DNA of 64,000 nt. It comes from Azoarcus sp. TTM-91. Lineage in GTDB: Bacteria > Pseudomonadota > Gammaproteobacteria > Burkholderiales > Rhodocyclaceae. This document shows positions 23,435 to 31,866 of the stretch, piece by piece. Made by a program: the position numbers and the translations under genes. How positions within the stretch are numbered: position 1 is the stretch's first letter; the number at the start of each line of letters is the position of its first letter. Under the pieces are notes generated by a model. The model had not been told where the DNA came from, made no database searches, and worked only from the letters and a program-made list of their open reading frames with translations. The stretch is taken from positions 62,001 to 126,000 of the forward strand of contig NZ_WUEI01000002.1 of NCBI RefSeq assembly GCF_012911025.1. Reading direction: 5' to 3'.

Positions 23435-24687
23435 CCGAGCAGCCCCCGAAGAAACGCATCCTCTTCCTCTCCCCCGCCATCCCCAACGCCACCGGCTCCG
23501 GCTGGGAGAAGCGCTCCTGGTCACACCTGCAGGCGCTGTCCACCGGGGCGGAGGTCGACCTGATGCTATGCCTGCTGCCCGCCCAGCGCCGCGCCACCGA
23601 CCCGCGGGCACTACAGACGGCGGCGGCGCTATGCCGCCATGTTGCCGTGCTGCCGATACGCCCTTCCGCCCGCCGCGCCGCCGCCCGCCTGCCGGGGCTG
23701 ACGTTGCTGCGCCGGCTGCCGCTGTTCCCCGGCCCCCTGTACGACATCGAGAACGACACCACCGACAGCCTGCTGCCCCCCACGGCCTACGACCTCGCCT
23801 TCTGCTTCCGCCTGCGTAGCCACGCCCTGCTTGACGAAGTCGGCCGCCGTGCCGGGCTCCGCTGGCAGCGCCGTTTCGTGGACCTGGACGACATCGAGTC
23901 GCAAGTGCTGTGGCGCGAGTTCCTCGCCCGCCGGGGCGACTTCGGCCTGGAACGCTGGCTGCTGATCCTGGCGGACGCGGCCAGCGCCCGCGCCAGCGAG
24001 CACGACGCGCTGCAGCGCGCCGACGCGGTGGGCGTGTGTTCAAGCGTGGATGCGGCCAAGCTCGGCAGGCGGCGCACGAAGGCGGCGATCAGCATCCTGC
24101 CCAACTCCTTTCCCGCCCTCCCCCAGTTGCCGGAGGCGCTGCAGGACGGCCCCGCCCGGCTGCTCTTCCTCGGCACCCTGTCCTTCAAGCCGAACGAGGA
24201 CGCCATCCTGTACTTCTGCGCCGAGATCCTGCCGCTGTTGCGGCAGCGCTGCGGCCAGCCCTTCGCGGTGGACGTGGTCGGCCGCGGACCTTCGCCGCAG
24301 GTACTGGCGCTGGCCCAACTGCCCGAGGTCACCGTCACCGCCGGCGTGGAGCGGGTCGAGCCCTGCTACGAGGCGGCGGACGTGGTGCTGGTGCCCATCC
24401 GCTACGGCGGCGGCACCCGCATCAAGATCCTGGAGGCGCTCGCCCTCGGCCGCGCGGTGGTGTCCACCACCATAGGCGCCGAAGGCCTGGACCTGCGGCC
24501 GGGCGTAGACCTGCTCATCGCCGACACCCCGGCGGATTTCGCCGAGGCCTGCATCCGCCTGCTCAAGGACGAGGCCCTCCGCGCCCGCATCGCCGCCAAC
24601 GGCCGCGCCCGCTTTCTGGAAACCTATGAAGCCGGGCAGGTGCAAAAAAACATGATGAAGGCGTTATCCTCGCTGATGGCGCAATGA
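23431..24687 (+). CDS. GT4-type glycosyltransferase (stp1-like)
   Basis: The 418-residue product resembles the XrtA-associated stp1 glycosyltransferase at 36530-37753 in layout: an N-terminal domain ending in FVDLDDIESQVLWREFLARR, then LLFLGTLSFKPNEDAILYF and VVLVPIRYGGGTRIKILEALALGRAVVST. The last segment is the donor-binding EX7E region. Translation begins at a GTG that overlaps the stop of the pyruvyl transferase gene. The next gene starts with an ATGA overlap at 24684, so the surrounding genes are translationally coupled. Acceptor and donor are unknown. Confidence 0.86.
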   Translation: MTEQPPKKRILFLSPAIPNATGSGWEKRSWSHLQALSTGAEVDLMLCLLPAQRRATDPRALQTAAALCRHVAVLPIRPSARRAAARLPGLTLLRRLPLFPGPLYDIENDTTDSLLPPTAYDLAFCFRLRSHALLDEVGRRAGLRWQRRFVDLDDIESQVLWREFLARRGDFGLERWLLILADAASARASEHDALQRADAVGVCSSVDAAKLGRRRTKAAISILPNSFPALPQLPEALQDGPARLLFLGTLSFKPNEDAILYFCAEILPLLRQRCGQPFAVDVVGRGPSPQVLALAQLPEVTVTAGVERVEPCYEAADVVLVPIRYGGGTRIKILEALALGRAVVSTTIGAEGLDLRPGVDLLIADTPADFAEACIRLLKDEALRARIAANGRARFLETYEAGQVQKNMMKALSSLMAQ

Positions 24688-26510
24688 TCACCACAGAATC
24701 CAAGGAGGCCCGCTTGCCTGCGACCATCGCCGGAATGCTCTCGCGCTCCGCTCCCCCGCAGTACCCCACCCCTGCCGAAGGGCTTGCCATCACCGAACTC
24801 GGGCACGGCTTTCTCGGCCACGCCGCCGGCGCCGCCGCGCTGTCCCGCGACGGCGAGGCCGCCTGCCTGGCCTGGGGCACACCGCGCTTCGACGACGCAG
24901 CCCTGCAACAACTGGCTGAACAGCAAGGCATTGCCGCGGCCTGGCTGGCAGCCTTCCGCACCCACGGCGCGCAGGCCGCGGCCCATGTAGGCGGCCGCTT
25001 CGCCGTCGCCCTGGCCGATGGCCAGACCCTGCACCTGGCGGTAGACCGTTTCGGCACCTACCCCCTGTGCTACGCGGCCGATACCGAGCGCTGCGCCTTC
25101 GCCAACCGGGCGGAGGCGGTACCCGGCGAGCGCCGCGAGGTCGACCCGCAGGCCATCTTCGACTACCTCTACTTCCACGTCATTCCCGCGCCGCGCACCA
25201 TCTTCCAGGGCGTGCAGCGGCTGCCCGCCGCCCATGTACTGAGCTGGCGCGGCGGCGTGCAGGAGGTCGTGCCTTACTGGACGCCCCGCTTCGCCCCGGA
25301 TCCCCACCGCGACCTGGAAGCGAGCAAGGCGGAGTTCCTCGACATCGTCGAACGCTCGGTAGCGCGCGAGGCCGCCCACGGCACCATCGGCGCCTTCCTC
25401 TCCGGCGGCACCGACAGCTCCACCGTCTCCGGCATGCTGTGCAAGGTCTTCGGCAAGCCGGCGCAGACCTACTCCATAGGCTTCGACGCCAGCGGCTACG
25501 ACGAGATGGAGTACGCCCGCCTTGCTTCCCGCCACTTCGGCACCGAGCACCACGAGTACTACGTGACGCCGGACGACCTGCTGGAAGCCATTCCCAAGGT
25601 CGCCGCCCACTACGACCAGCCCTTCGGCAACTCCTCCGGTGCGCCGGCCTGGGTCTGCGTGCGCCGCGCCCACGCCGACGGCATCACTCACATGCTGGCC
25701 GGCGACGGCGGCGACGAACTCTTCGGCGGCAACGCCCGCTACGCCAAGCAGAAGGTGTTCGGCCTCTACGAGCGCGTGCCCGGCCTGGTCCGCCGCGGCC
25801 TGCTGGAGCCGGTGCTCGGCCTGCCCGGCATGGGCGGCATGACGCTGACGCGCAAGGCGGCGAGCTATGTCGAACAGGCCAAGGTGCCGCTGCCCGACCG
25901 GCTGGACATGTACAACCTGCTGCTGCGGCTGGGCTTCGACACCGTGTTCGAGCCGAGCTTCCTCTCCCGCGTGGCCACCGACGCCCCGCTGCAGGCCCAG
26001 CGCCGCACCTGGGAGCGCAGCGCCGGCGCCTCGCTGCTGGACCGCATGCTGGCCTTCGACTGGAAATACACCCTGGCGGACAACGACCTGCCCAAGGTCA
26101 TCGGCACCGCCGACCTGGCCGGCGTGTCGGTCTCCTTCCCCTTGTTGGCCGACGAGCTGATCGCCTTCTCGTTGACCCTTCCCGAGGAATGGAAGCTGCG
26201 CGGCCAGACGCTGCGCTGGTTCTTCAAGGAAGCGCTGCGCGGCTTCCTGCCGGACGAAATCATCAGCAAGAAGAAGCATGGCTTCGGCCTGCCCTTCGGC
26301 GTCTGGGCCGGCCGCCACGACGGCCTGCGCGAACTGACACGGGACGCGCTGAACGGCCTCAAGCAGCGCGGCATCGTGCAGCCCGCCTTCATCGACGACC
26401 TGGTGGGCCGCCTGCTGCCCTCGCACCCCGGCTACTACGGCGAAATGGTGTGGATCCTGGTGGTGCTGGAGCTGTGGCTGCGCGCCCATGCGCCGGAGTA
26501 CGGCCTGTGA
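24684..26510 (+). CDS. Asparagine-synthase-like protein lacking the glutaminase cysteine
   Basis: The 608-residue protein has the AsnB two-domain layout. The synthetase domain is intact, with the PP-loop GAFLSGGTDSSTVSGML (Ser240 onward), AGDGGDELFGGNARY and KKKHGFGLPFGVW. The N-terminal domain keeps late features of the glutaminase fold (VGGRFAVALADGQTLHL then VDRFGTYPL), but the start is a 12-residue extension and the region aligning with MCGIAG reads PATIAG. The Cys2 nucleophile is therefore Ala13 and glutamine hydrolysis should be lost. It may use free ammonia or an amine, like beta-lactam synthetase relatives, to amidate a carboxylate, perhaps a uronic acid or amino-acid substituent. No alternative start restores a Met-Cys terminus. 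Confidence 0.84.
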   Translation: MITTESKEARLPATIAGMLSRSAPPQYPTPAEGLAITELGHGFLGHAAGAAALSRDGEAACLAWGTPRFDDAALQQLAEQQGIAAAWLAAFRTHGAQAAAHVGGRFAVALADGQTLHLAVDRFGTYPLCYAADTERCAFANRAEAVPGERREVDPQAIFDYLYFHVIPAPRTIFQGVQRLPAAHVLSWRGGVQEVVPYWTPRFAPDPHRDLEASKAEFLDIVERSVAREAAHGTIGAFLSGGTDSSTVSGMLCKVFGKPAQTYSIGFDASGYDEMEYARLASRHFGTEHHEYYVTPDDLLEAIPKVAAHYDQPFGNSSGAPAWVCVRRAHADGITHMLAGDGGDELFGGNARYAKQKVFGLYERVPGLVRRGLLEPVLGLPGMGGMTLTRKAASYVEQAKVPLPDRLDMYNLLLRLGFDTVFEPSFLSRVATDAPLQAQRRTWERSAGASLLDRMLAFDWKYTLADNDLPKVIGTADLAGVSVSFPLLADELIAFSLTLPEEWKLRGQTLRWFFKEALRGFLPDEIISKKKHGFGLPFGVWAGRHDGLRELTRDALNGLKQRGIVQPAFIDDLVGRLLPSHPGYYGEMVWILVVLELWLRAHAPEYGL

Positions 26511-27100
26511 GCGGTCCACTGGCCCGTGCCCGCGCGCTGATCGCCGCCAACTACGGCACCCCGCGCGGCTGGGTGCGCTACCTGCTCGGCCAGTGGGACG
26601 GCATCGCCGGTCCGCCGGCGCGCTTCCGCCAACTCCAGCCGGCGGCGATACGCCGGCTGGTGTTCGTCTGCCTGGGCAACATCAACCGCAGCGCCTTCGC
26701 CTGCGCGGTCGCCGACCGCGAAACGGTGAGCTGCTGCTCCATCGGCCTGTCCACCACCAGCGGCGCCCCCGCCACGCCGGAGGCCATCGCCACCGCGGCC
26801 GAACTGGGCTATGCGCTGGATAGCCACCAGGCCACCAACCTGGCGGATTTCGAGGCGGGCGAAGGCGACCTCTACGTCGTCATGGAGCTGCGCCACGCCC
26901 ACCGCCTCGCCGCCCGCGGCATCCCGGCCGGGAACATTGTGCTGCTGGGCCACTGGGCACGGCCGCTGCGCTATCACATCCACGATCCGCACACCCTGTC
27001 GCGCGAGTACTTCCGCAGCTGCTTCGCGGTGATCCAGCCGGCGGTGCTGCACCTGATACGCGAACTGCGGCTGGCCGCCAGCCCCTGCACCCGGCGATGA
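26507..27100 (+). CDS. Low-molecular-weight protein tyrosine phosphatase family protein
   Basis: The 197-residue product carries the LMW-PTP P-loop CLGNINRS (Cys55 nucleophile, Arg61), preceded by the strand RRLVFV. GLSTTSGAPATPEA matches the GT.....G.P.dp. region after the P-loop, and the general-acid aspartate is probably within YHIHDPHTLS, replacing the usual DPY/DPF. An extra N-terminal 45 residues (ALIAANYGTPRGWVRYLLGQW) is a feature of variants in exopolysaccharide clusters. It may counteract the tyrosine kinase at 43418-44356, like Wzb with Wzc. The start is a GTG overlapping the previous stop (GTGA, 26507-26510). Confidence 0.83.
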   Translation: MSGPLARARALIAANYGTPRGWVRYLLGQWDGIAGPPARFRQLQPAAIRRLVFVCLGNINRSAFACAVADRETVSCCSIGLSTTSGAPATPEAIATAAELGYALDSHQATNLADFEAGEGDLYVVMELRHAHRLAARGIPAGNIVLLGHWARPLRYHIHDPHTLSREYFRSCFAVIQPAVLHLIRELRLAASPCTRR

Positions 27101-28077
27101 ATGTCTACCTGACCTTCGACATCGAGGTCTGGTGCGGCAGCTGGCAGGAGCTGGACGCGCGCTTTCCGCCGGCCTTCGAACGCTACATCCACGGCCGCTC
27201 CGCCGCCGGCGAGTACGCCCTGCCGAAAACGCTGGAGATCCTGAACCGCCACGGCCTGCGTGGCGTGTTCTTCGTCGAGCCGCTGTTCTCCGCCCGCTTC
27301 GGCTCCGCCTGGCTGGAGCGCATCTGTCAGCTGATCCGGAACGCCGGCCAGGAAATCCAGCTGCATCTGCACCCGGAATGGACCGATGAGATCCGCCCGC
27401 CGGTCTTCCCCGACAAGCCGCTGAAAAAGCGCCAGCACCTGATCCATTACGACCGCGCAGAGCAGACCCGGCTGGTCGCGCTCGGCCGCGAACTGCTGGA
27501 AGCCGCCGCCGGCACGGCGGTCAGCGCCTTCCGCGCCGGCAGCTTCGCCGCCAACCGCGACACCCTGGCCGCCCTGGCCGCGAACGGCATCGCGGTGGAT
27601 AGCAGCCTCAATGCCGCCTACCCGCTATCCGGCGAAGATCTGCGCGGCGAGCTGGACCTGGAGACGCCGCAGCGCTGGAACGGCGTGGAGCTGGCGCCGA
27701 TGAGCATCTTCCGCGATGGGCTAGGCAAGCTGCGCCACGCCCAGATCGGCGCCTGCAGCTTTGCCGAGCTGCGCCAGGCGATGGACGACGCCCAGGCCCA
27801 GGGCCGCGGCCAGTTCGTCATCCTGTCGCACAACTTCGAACTGCTGCGCAGCGGCACCAGCCTGCCGGATGCGGTGGTGGTACGCCGCTTCGAGGCCCTG
27901 TGCCGCCATCTCGCCGCCCACCGCGAGCGGCTGCCGACCCGCGGCTTCGCCGACTATGCGCCGCCACGCACTGCCGCACGGCTGGCGCCGCCCCGGGTCG
28001 GCAAGTTCGCCACCCTCACCCGTTACGCGGAGCAGGCCCTGCGCCGGCTGCCGCCCGCCCTCAGTCCCCTGCGATGA
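27097..28077 (+). CDS. Divergent polysaccharide deacetylase-like protein
   Basis: The 326-residue protein starts VYLTFDIEVWCGSW, similar to the first NodB motif, with Asp in TFDIE as the likely base, and has IQLHLHPEWTDE where canonical members have a H-x3-H metal site. AFRAGSFAANRDTLAAL resembles the RxGxxxxn motif of CE4-like proteins, and FVILSHNFELLR supplies the C-terminal histidine. It is thus a remote deacetylase whose metal site is altered but not absent. It sits between the phosphatase and an ATP-grasp gene, with 4-bp overlaps at both ends. No signal peptide is visible. Confidence 0.75.
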   Translation: MNVYLTFDIEVWCGSWQELDARFPPAFERYIHGRSAAGEYALPKTLEILNRHGLRGVFFVEPLFSARFGSAWLERICQLIRNAGQEIQLHLHPEWTDEIRPPVFPDKPLKKRQHLIHYDRAEQTRLVALGRELLEAAAGTAVSAFRAGSFAANRDTLAALAANGIAVDSSLNAAYPLSGEDLRGELDLETPQRWNGVELAPMSIFRDGLGKLRHAQIGACSFAELRQAMDDAQAQGRGQFVILSHNFELLRSGTSLPDAVVVRRFEALCRHLAAHRERLPTRGFADYAPPRTAARLAPPRVGKFATLTRYAEQALRRLPPALSPLR

Positions 28078-29315
28078 ACTCTCCGCCGCCTGCCGCCACC
28101 AGCAACGCCCATCCGCCCTGCCTGGTGCTGGGCATCGAAAGCCAGATCGGCGTCGCCGTGGTGCGCGAGCTCGGCCAGGCCGGCGTGCGCGTCATCGGCC
28201 TCGCCAGCCGGCCGAACTCGGTGGGGCTGTCCTCCCGCTACCTGGAGCGCGGCATCGTCGTCGGGCCGAAGCGGGATGCGCAGCTGATAGCCACCCTGCA
28301 CCGCCTCGGCGAGGAGCTGGGTGACGCGGTGCTGCTGGCCGTCTCCGAGGCCGACCTCAGCTGGCTGATTGCCCACCGCGACCAGCTCGGCCGCATCCGC
28401 GCCATCGCGCCGCCGGAAGACGCCTTCCGCCGCGTGCTGGACAAGCGGCTGACGCTGGAAACCGCCGCCGGCCTGGGCCTGCGGGTACCCCGCGGCTTCT
28501 CCGCCGCCACGCTGGACGAATGGCATGCGGCCGCAGCCCAGGTGCGCTACCCGGCGGTGGTGAAGTGGGCCGACCCGATCACCGCCATCCCGGTACTGCG
28601 CGCCCATGGCATCGCCTGGGAGAAGCTGGAGTACGCGCGGGATGAAGCCGCGCTGCGGCGCATCGGCGAGCGCTTCCAGGCCGCCGGCATCTGGCCGCTG
28701 ATCCAGGAATACTGCCCCGGCCGTGGCCTGGGCCAGTTCTTCTACCTGCACAAGGGCGAGGTGTTGCGCCGCTTCCAGCATCTGCGCATCGCCGAGTGGC
28801 CGCCCGAAGGCGGCTTCTCCAGCGTGTGCGACGCGGTGCCACTATCGCGCCACCGGGAATTGCAGGAGCAATCCATCGCGCTGCTGAAGGCCATAGGCTG
28901 GGAAGGCTGCGCGATGGTGGAGTACCGGCTGGACGAAGCCACCGGCGACGCGGTGCTGATGGAAATCAACGGCCGTTTCTGGGGCAGCTTCCCGCTGGCG
29001 GTGCATGCCGGTGCCGGCTTCGCCCTGCTGGCCTACCAGGTGCAAGGCTGCGGCGTGGTCCCGGCGCTGCCGGCGGTACGGGAAGATCTACGCTGCCGCA
29101 TGGTGAGCACCGAGGTGAAGCGGCTGGTGAGGCTGCTGCTGCAACCCGGCCGCATCGCCGACCCCTTCTTCCGCCGTCAGCCGCTGCAGGAAGTGCGGCG
29201 ATTCTTCACCGACTTCCTGCGCCCGCGGGTGCGCTACTACCTGTGGCGCAGCGACGACGCAGGCCCCTTCTTCGCCGACCTGCGCAACTACGCGCTACGC
29301 CTGCTGCGGCGCTGA
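28074..29315 (+). CDS. ATP-grasp family ligase
   Basis: The 413-residue product begins with a nucleotide-like Rossmann strand (CLVLGIESQIGVAVVRELGQ) and has ATP-grasp elements: RYPAVVKWADPITA (ATP-binding Lys), PLIQEYCPGRGLGQFF, and VEYRLDEATGDAVLMEINGRFWGSFPLA with the metal-binding E-x-N triplet. MEINGRFWGS is the hallmark of carbamoyl-phosphate-synthetase-like ATP-grasp enzymes acting on sugars or amino acids. It is the last gene of the plus-strand operon; its last 21 bases overlap the end of the convergent O-ligase gene. Along with the protein at 13040 it makes two ATP-grasp enzymes at the two ends of the same operon. Confidence 0.83.
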   Translation: MNSPPPAATSNAHPPCLVLGIESQIGVAVVRELGQAGVRVIGLASRPNSVGLSSRYLERGIVVGPKRDAQLIATLHRLGEELGDAVLLAVSEADLSWLIAHRDQLGRIRAIAPPEDAFRRVLDKRLTLETAAGLGLRVPRGFSAATLDEWHAAAAQVRYPAVVKWADPITAIPVLRAHGIAWEKLEYARDEAALRRIGERFQAAGIWPLIQEYCPGRGLGQFFYLHKGEVLRRFQHLRIAEWPPEGGFSSVCDAVPLSRHRELQEQSIALLKAIGWEGCAMVEYRLDEATGDAVLMEINGRFWGSFPLAVHAGAGFALLAYQVQGCGVVPALPAVREDLRCRMVSTEVKRLVRLLLQPGRIADPFFRRQPLQEVRRFFTDFLRPRVRYYLWRSDDAGPFFADLRNYALRLLRR

Positions 29316-30638
29316 ACGCGGGTCGCCAGGCCGCGGCAGGCGGTCGCCGAAGAACAGCTTCACCCCGAACAGCGTACGCATCTTGGGCGGCGGCGGCTCC
29401 CGCTCCCAGGCCTTGGTCGCCACCCAGTAGCGGGCGGCCGCCACCAGCGCCATCAGGTTGTAGGGGAAATCGAAGTAGGACAGGCTGAGGAAGGTGCCCC
29501 CCACCAGGAAGCCGATGATGGACACCTCGGCCATCGCCCCCAGCTGCACGCACCAGGCCGCCTCCGGATGGCCGGCGGCGTTCTTGCGCAGCCAGCGGGC
29601 ACTGTGCAGCGTCGCCAGCCACAAGGAGACGTAGATGAAGAGGCCGGGGAAGCCGTGCTCGGCCAGCATCGAGAAGTAGATGCTGTGCGCCGCCACCAGG
29701 TGTTCCGGATCCGGCGCGTAGAGGCCGAAGGTGAGCGGCGTGTAGGCGCGGAAACCGGCGCCGAAGAAATTGTCCCTCGCCAGGTTGAAGGCCATCCACC
29801 AGGCGTTGATCCGGCCCATGGCGGACTGATCCTGCTCGTAGGTCTGCATGGTGTGCATTCGCGCCCACCACTCCTCCGGCATCATCATCAGCACCCCGAC
29901 GGCCACCATGATCAGCACGACGCCGGTGGCAGCCTTGTTCTTGCCGCGCCACCACAGCAGCAGCGCCATGGCGGTGATCGCCAGCAACGCGCCGCGGGAA
30001 TGGGAGCCGATGGCGGAGGCGGCGCACAGCACCATCGCCAGCGTCATCGCCCGCCGCGGCCACTTGCCCTCCAGCGTGGTCTGCAGGAAGCGCAGCAGCG
30101 GGATGCTCATGATCAGCGCCACCGCCAGGTGGTTGTTGTCCCAGATGTAGGAGCCGTAAGGCCCCCAGACACGGAAGCTGCCTCCGGTGGCGATGGTGAA
30201 GAGGCCGCCCTTGATGCCGTAGAAGGCCAGCGACAGCACGAACACCCAGCAGAACAGGATCATTTCGCGCTTGGTGCGCACCAGCATCAGCGCGACCAGC
30301 ACCATGACGTCGATCTTCATCACCTTTTCGAGCTGGGTGGTGCTGCCTATCGGATCGAAGGCGAAGATGGTGGTCAGCACCATCCACAGCATCAGCAGCA
30401 GCATGATGCGCGGCGGGGTGTTGATGAAGGGCTGGCGCTTCTCCCGCGTCATCATCAGGCCGACCAGGGTGCAGGCGCCGATCAGCATGGCGATGGGCAT
30501 TTCGCGCGCGAAGCCGTAGGCCAGCCGGTGCGGGTTCATGATGCTGACCCAGGTCCACAGCAGGATGCCGACGTAGGGGTGGCGCAGCGCGATCACCGAG
30601 CCCGGCACCACGATCAGCATCAGCAGTATGTCGCGCAT
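29295..30638 (-). CDS. XrtA-associated O-antigen ligase-like protein (Wzy/WaaL family)
   Basis: The 447-residue polytopic membrane protein matches the putative O-glycosylation ligase of the exosortase A system. It starts MRDILLMLIVVPGSVIALRHPYVGILLWTWVSIMNPHRLAYGFA (quoted in part: PYVGILLWTWVSIMNPHRL is typical of the family) and has the large periplasmic loop GFRAYTPLTFGLYAPDPEHL followed by AAHSIYFSMLAEHGFPGLFIY, with the histidine conserved in Wzy/WaaL enzymes. It should polymerise the repeat units or ligate glycan to an acceptor. The ATG at 30638 is chosen over upstream in-frame codons that would run into the glycosyltransferase gene. Last gene of the 14-gene XrtA operon. Confidence 0.88.
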   Translation of the reverse strand: MRDILLMLIVVPGSVIALRHPYVGILLWTWVSIMNPHRLAYGFAREMPIAMLIGACTLVGLMMTREKRQPFINTPPRIMLLLMLWMVLTTIFAFDPIGSTTQLEKVMKIDVMVLVALMLVRTKREMILFCWVFVLSLAFYGIKGGLFTIATGGSFRVWGPYGSYIWDNNHLAVALIMSIPLLRFLQTTLEGKWPRRAMTLAMVLCAASAIGSHSRGALLAITAMALLLWWRGKNKAATGVVLIMVAVGVLMMMPEEWWARMHTMQTYEQDQSAMGRINAWWMAFNLARDNFFGAGFRAYTPLTFGLYAPDPEHLVAAHSIYFSMLAEHGFPGLFIYVSLWLATLHSARWLRKNAAGHPEAAWCVQLGAMAEVSIIGFLVGGTFLSLSYFDFPYNLMALVAAARYWVATKAWEREPPPPKMRTLFGVKLFFGDRLPRPGDPRSAPQQA

Positions 30639-30657
30639 CGCGGGTACTCGCTTCGGT

Positions 30658-31854
30658 TCAGGCCAGGCAGGTGGCGTAGGCGGCCTGGTAGGCGGCCACG
30701 CTGCGGCGCCAGGTGCGCTCGCTCTCGACGAAGCGGCGGCCGGCGGCGCGCAGCTCCGGCCAGGCGGTCTGGCGCTGCAGCGCGTCCAGCACCGCCGCGG
30801 CCAGCGCCTCGGCACTGCCGGCGCGGAACAGCAGACCGGTGTCGCCGTGGCGGATCAGTTCTTTGTGGCCGCCGACGTCGGAGGCGACGAAGATGCGCCC
30901 CTGCGCCATCGCTTCCAGCGGCTTCAGCGGCGTCACCAGCTCGGTGAGGCGCATGGAGTGGCGCGGATAGACCAGCAGGTCGATGAGGTCGTAGTAGCGG
31001 CTGACCTCGGCATGCGGCACCCGGCCGGTGAAGATCACATGATCGGCCAGGCCGAGGCTGGCAGCCTGGGCCTTGAGGTTCGCCTCCTGCGGCCCGCCGC
31101 CGACCAGCAGCACCCGCAGGTCCGGCCGCGCCGCCACCAACGCCGGCAGCGCCGCCAGCAGCAGGTCCAGGCCTTCGTAGGCGTAGAAGGAGCCGACGAA
31201 GCCGATTACCGTCCGGCCTTCCAGGCCCAGCTTTTCCTTCAGCGCCGTATCCGGATCGCCGGAGAGCTGGAAGGACTCCACGTCCACCGCGTTCGGGATC
31301 ACCGTCACCTTGCTGGCCGGGATGCCGCGGGCGACGATGTCCGCGCGCAGCCCTTCGCAGATGGTGAAGGCGTGGTCCACCCGCTTCAGCGCCCAGGTTT
31401 CCATCGCCCGTGTGAGCCGGTAGCGCAGGCTGCCTTCGCGGGTGGTGCCGTGATCCACCGCGGCGTCCTCCCAGAAGGCGCGGATCTCGTACACCACCGG
31501 GATGCCCAGGCTGCGGCCGGCGCGCAGCGCGGGAACGGCGTTCAGCACCGGCGAATGGGCATGGATCAGATCCGGCTTCAGCTCGCGCCCCAGCTCGGCA
31601 ATGCGCGTCTCCAGGATGCGCATCAGCTGCAACTCCCCCACCACCGGCAGCGTGCTGGTCGGCCGCTCGGTGCAGCGATAGAAGCGCAGGCCATCCACCT
31701 CCTGCACCGGCTCGGCGACCTGGCCCTGCTTGGGCGAGGTGAGGTGGAAGGTTTCCCAGCCCAGCGCGCGCTGCTCGCGCAGGATGGCAGCGCTGCGGAA
31801 GGTATAGCCGCTGTGCAGCGGAATGGAATGATCGAATACGTGCAGGACTCGCAT
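30658..31854 (-). CDS. XrtA-associated glycosyltransferase, Exo type (GT4)
   Basis: The 398-residue protein starts MRVLHVFDHSIPLHSGYTFR, the characteristic start of the Exo-type glycosyltransferase of exosortase A loci. GT-B elements follow: DLIHAHSPVLNAVPALRAG, VTVIPNAVDVESF, VIGFVGSFYAYEGLDLLL and MRLTELVTPLKPLEAMAQGRIFVASDVGG. PKPLEAMA-type stretches mark the donor site. It lies 19 bp before the O-ligase gene and 12 bp after the asparagine synthase gene in the core operon. Sugar donor unknown. Confidence 0.9.
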   Translation of the reverse strand: MRVLHVFDHSIPLHSGYTFRSAAILREQRALGWETFHLTSPKQGQVAEPVQEVDGLRFYRCTERPTSTLPVVGELQLMRILETRIAELGRELKPDLIHAHSPVLNAVPALRAGRSLGIPVVYEIRAFWEDAAVDHGTTREGSLRYRLTRAMETWALKRVDHAFTICEGLRADIVARGIPASKVTVIPNAVDVESFQLSGDPDTALKEKLGLEGRTVIGFVGSFYAYEGLDLLLAALPALVAARPDLRVLLVGGGPQEANLKAQAASLGLADHVIFTGRVPHAEVSRYYDLIDLLVYPRHSMRLTELVTPLKPLEAMAQGRIFVASDVGGHKELIRHGDTGLLFRAGSAEALAAAVLDALQRQTAWPELRAAGRRFVESERTWRRSVAAYQAAYATCLA

Positions 31855-31866
31855 GGGAATTCCGTA

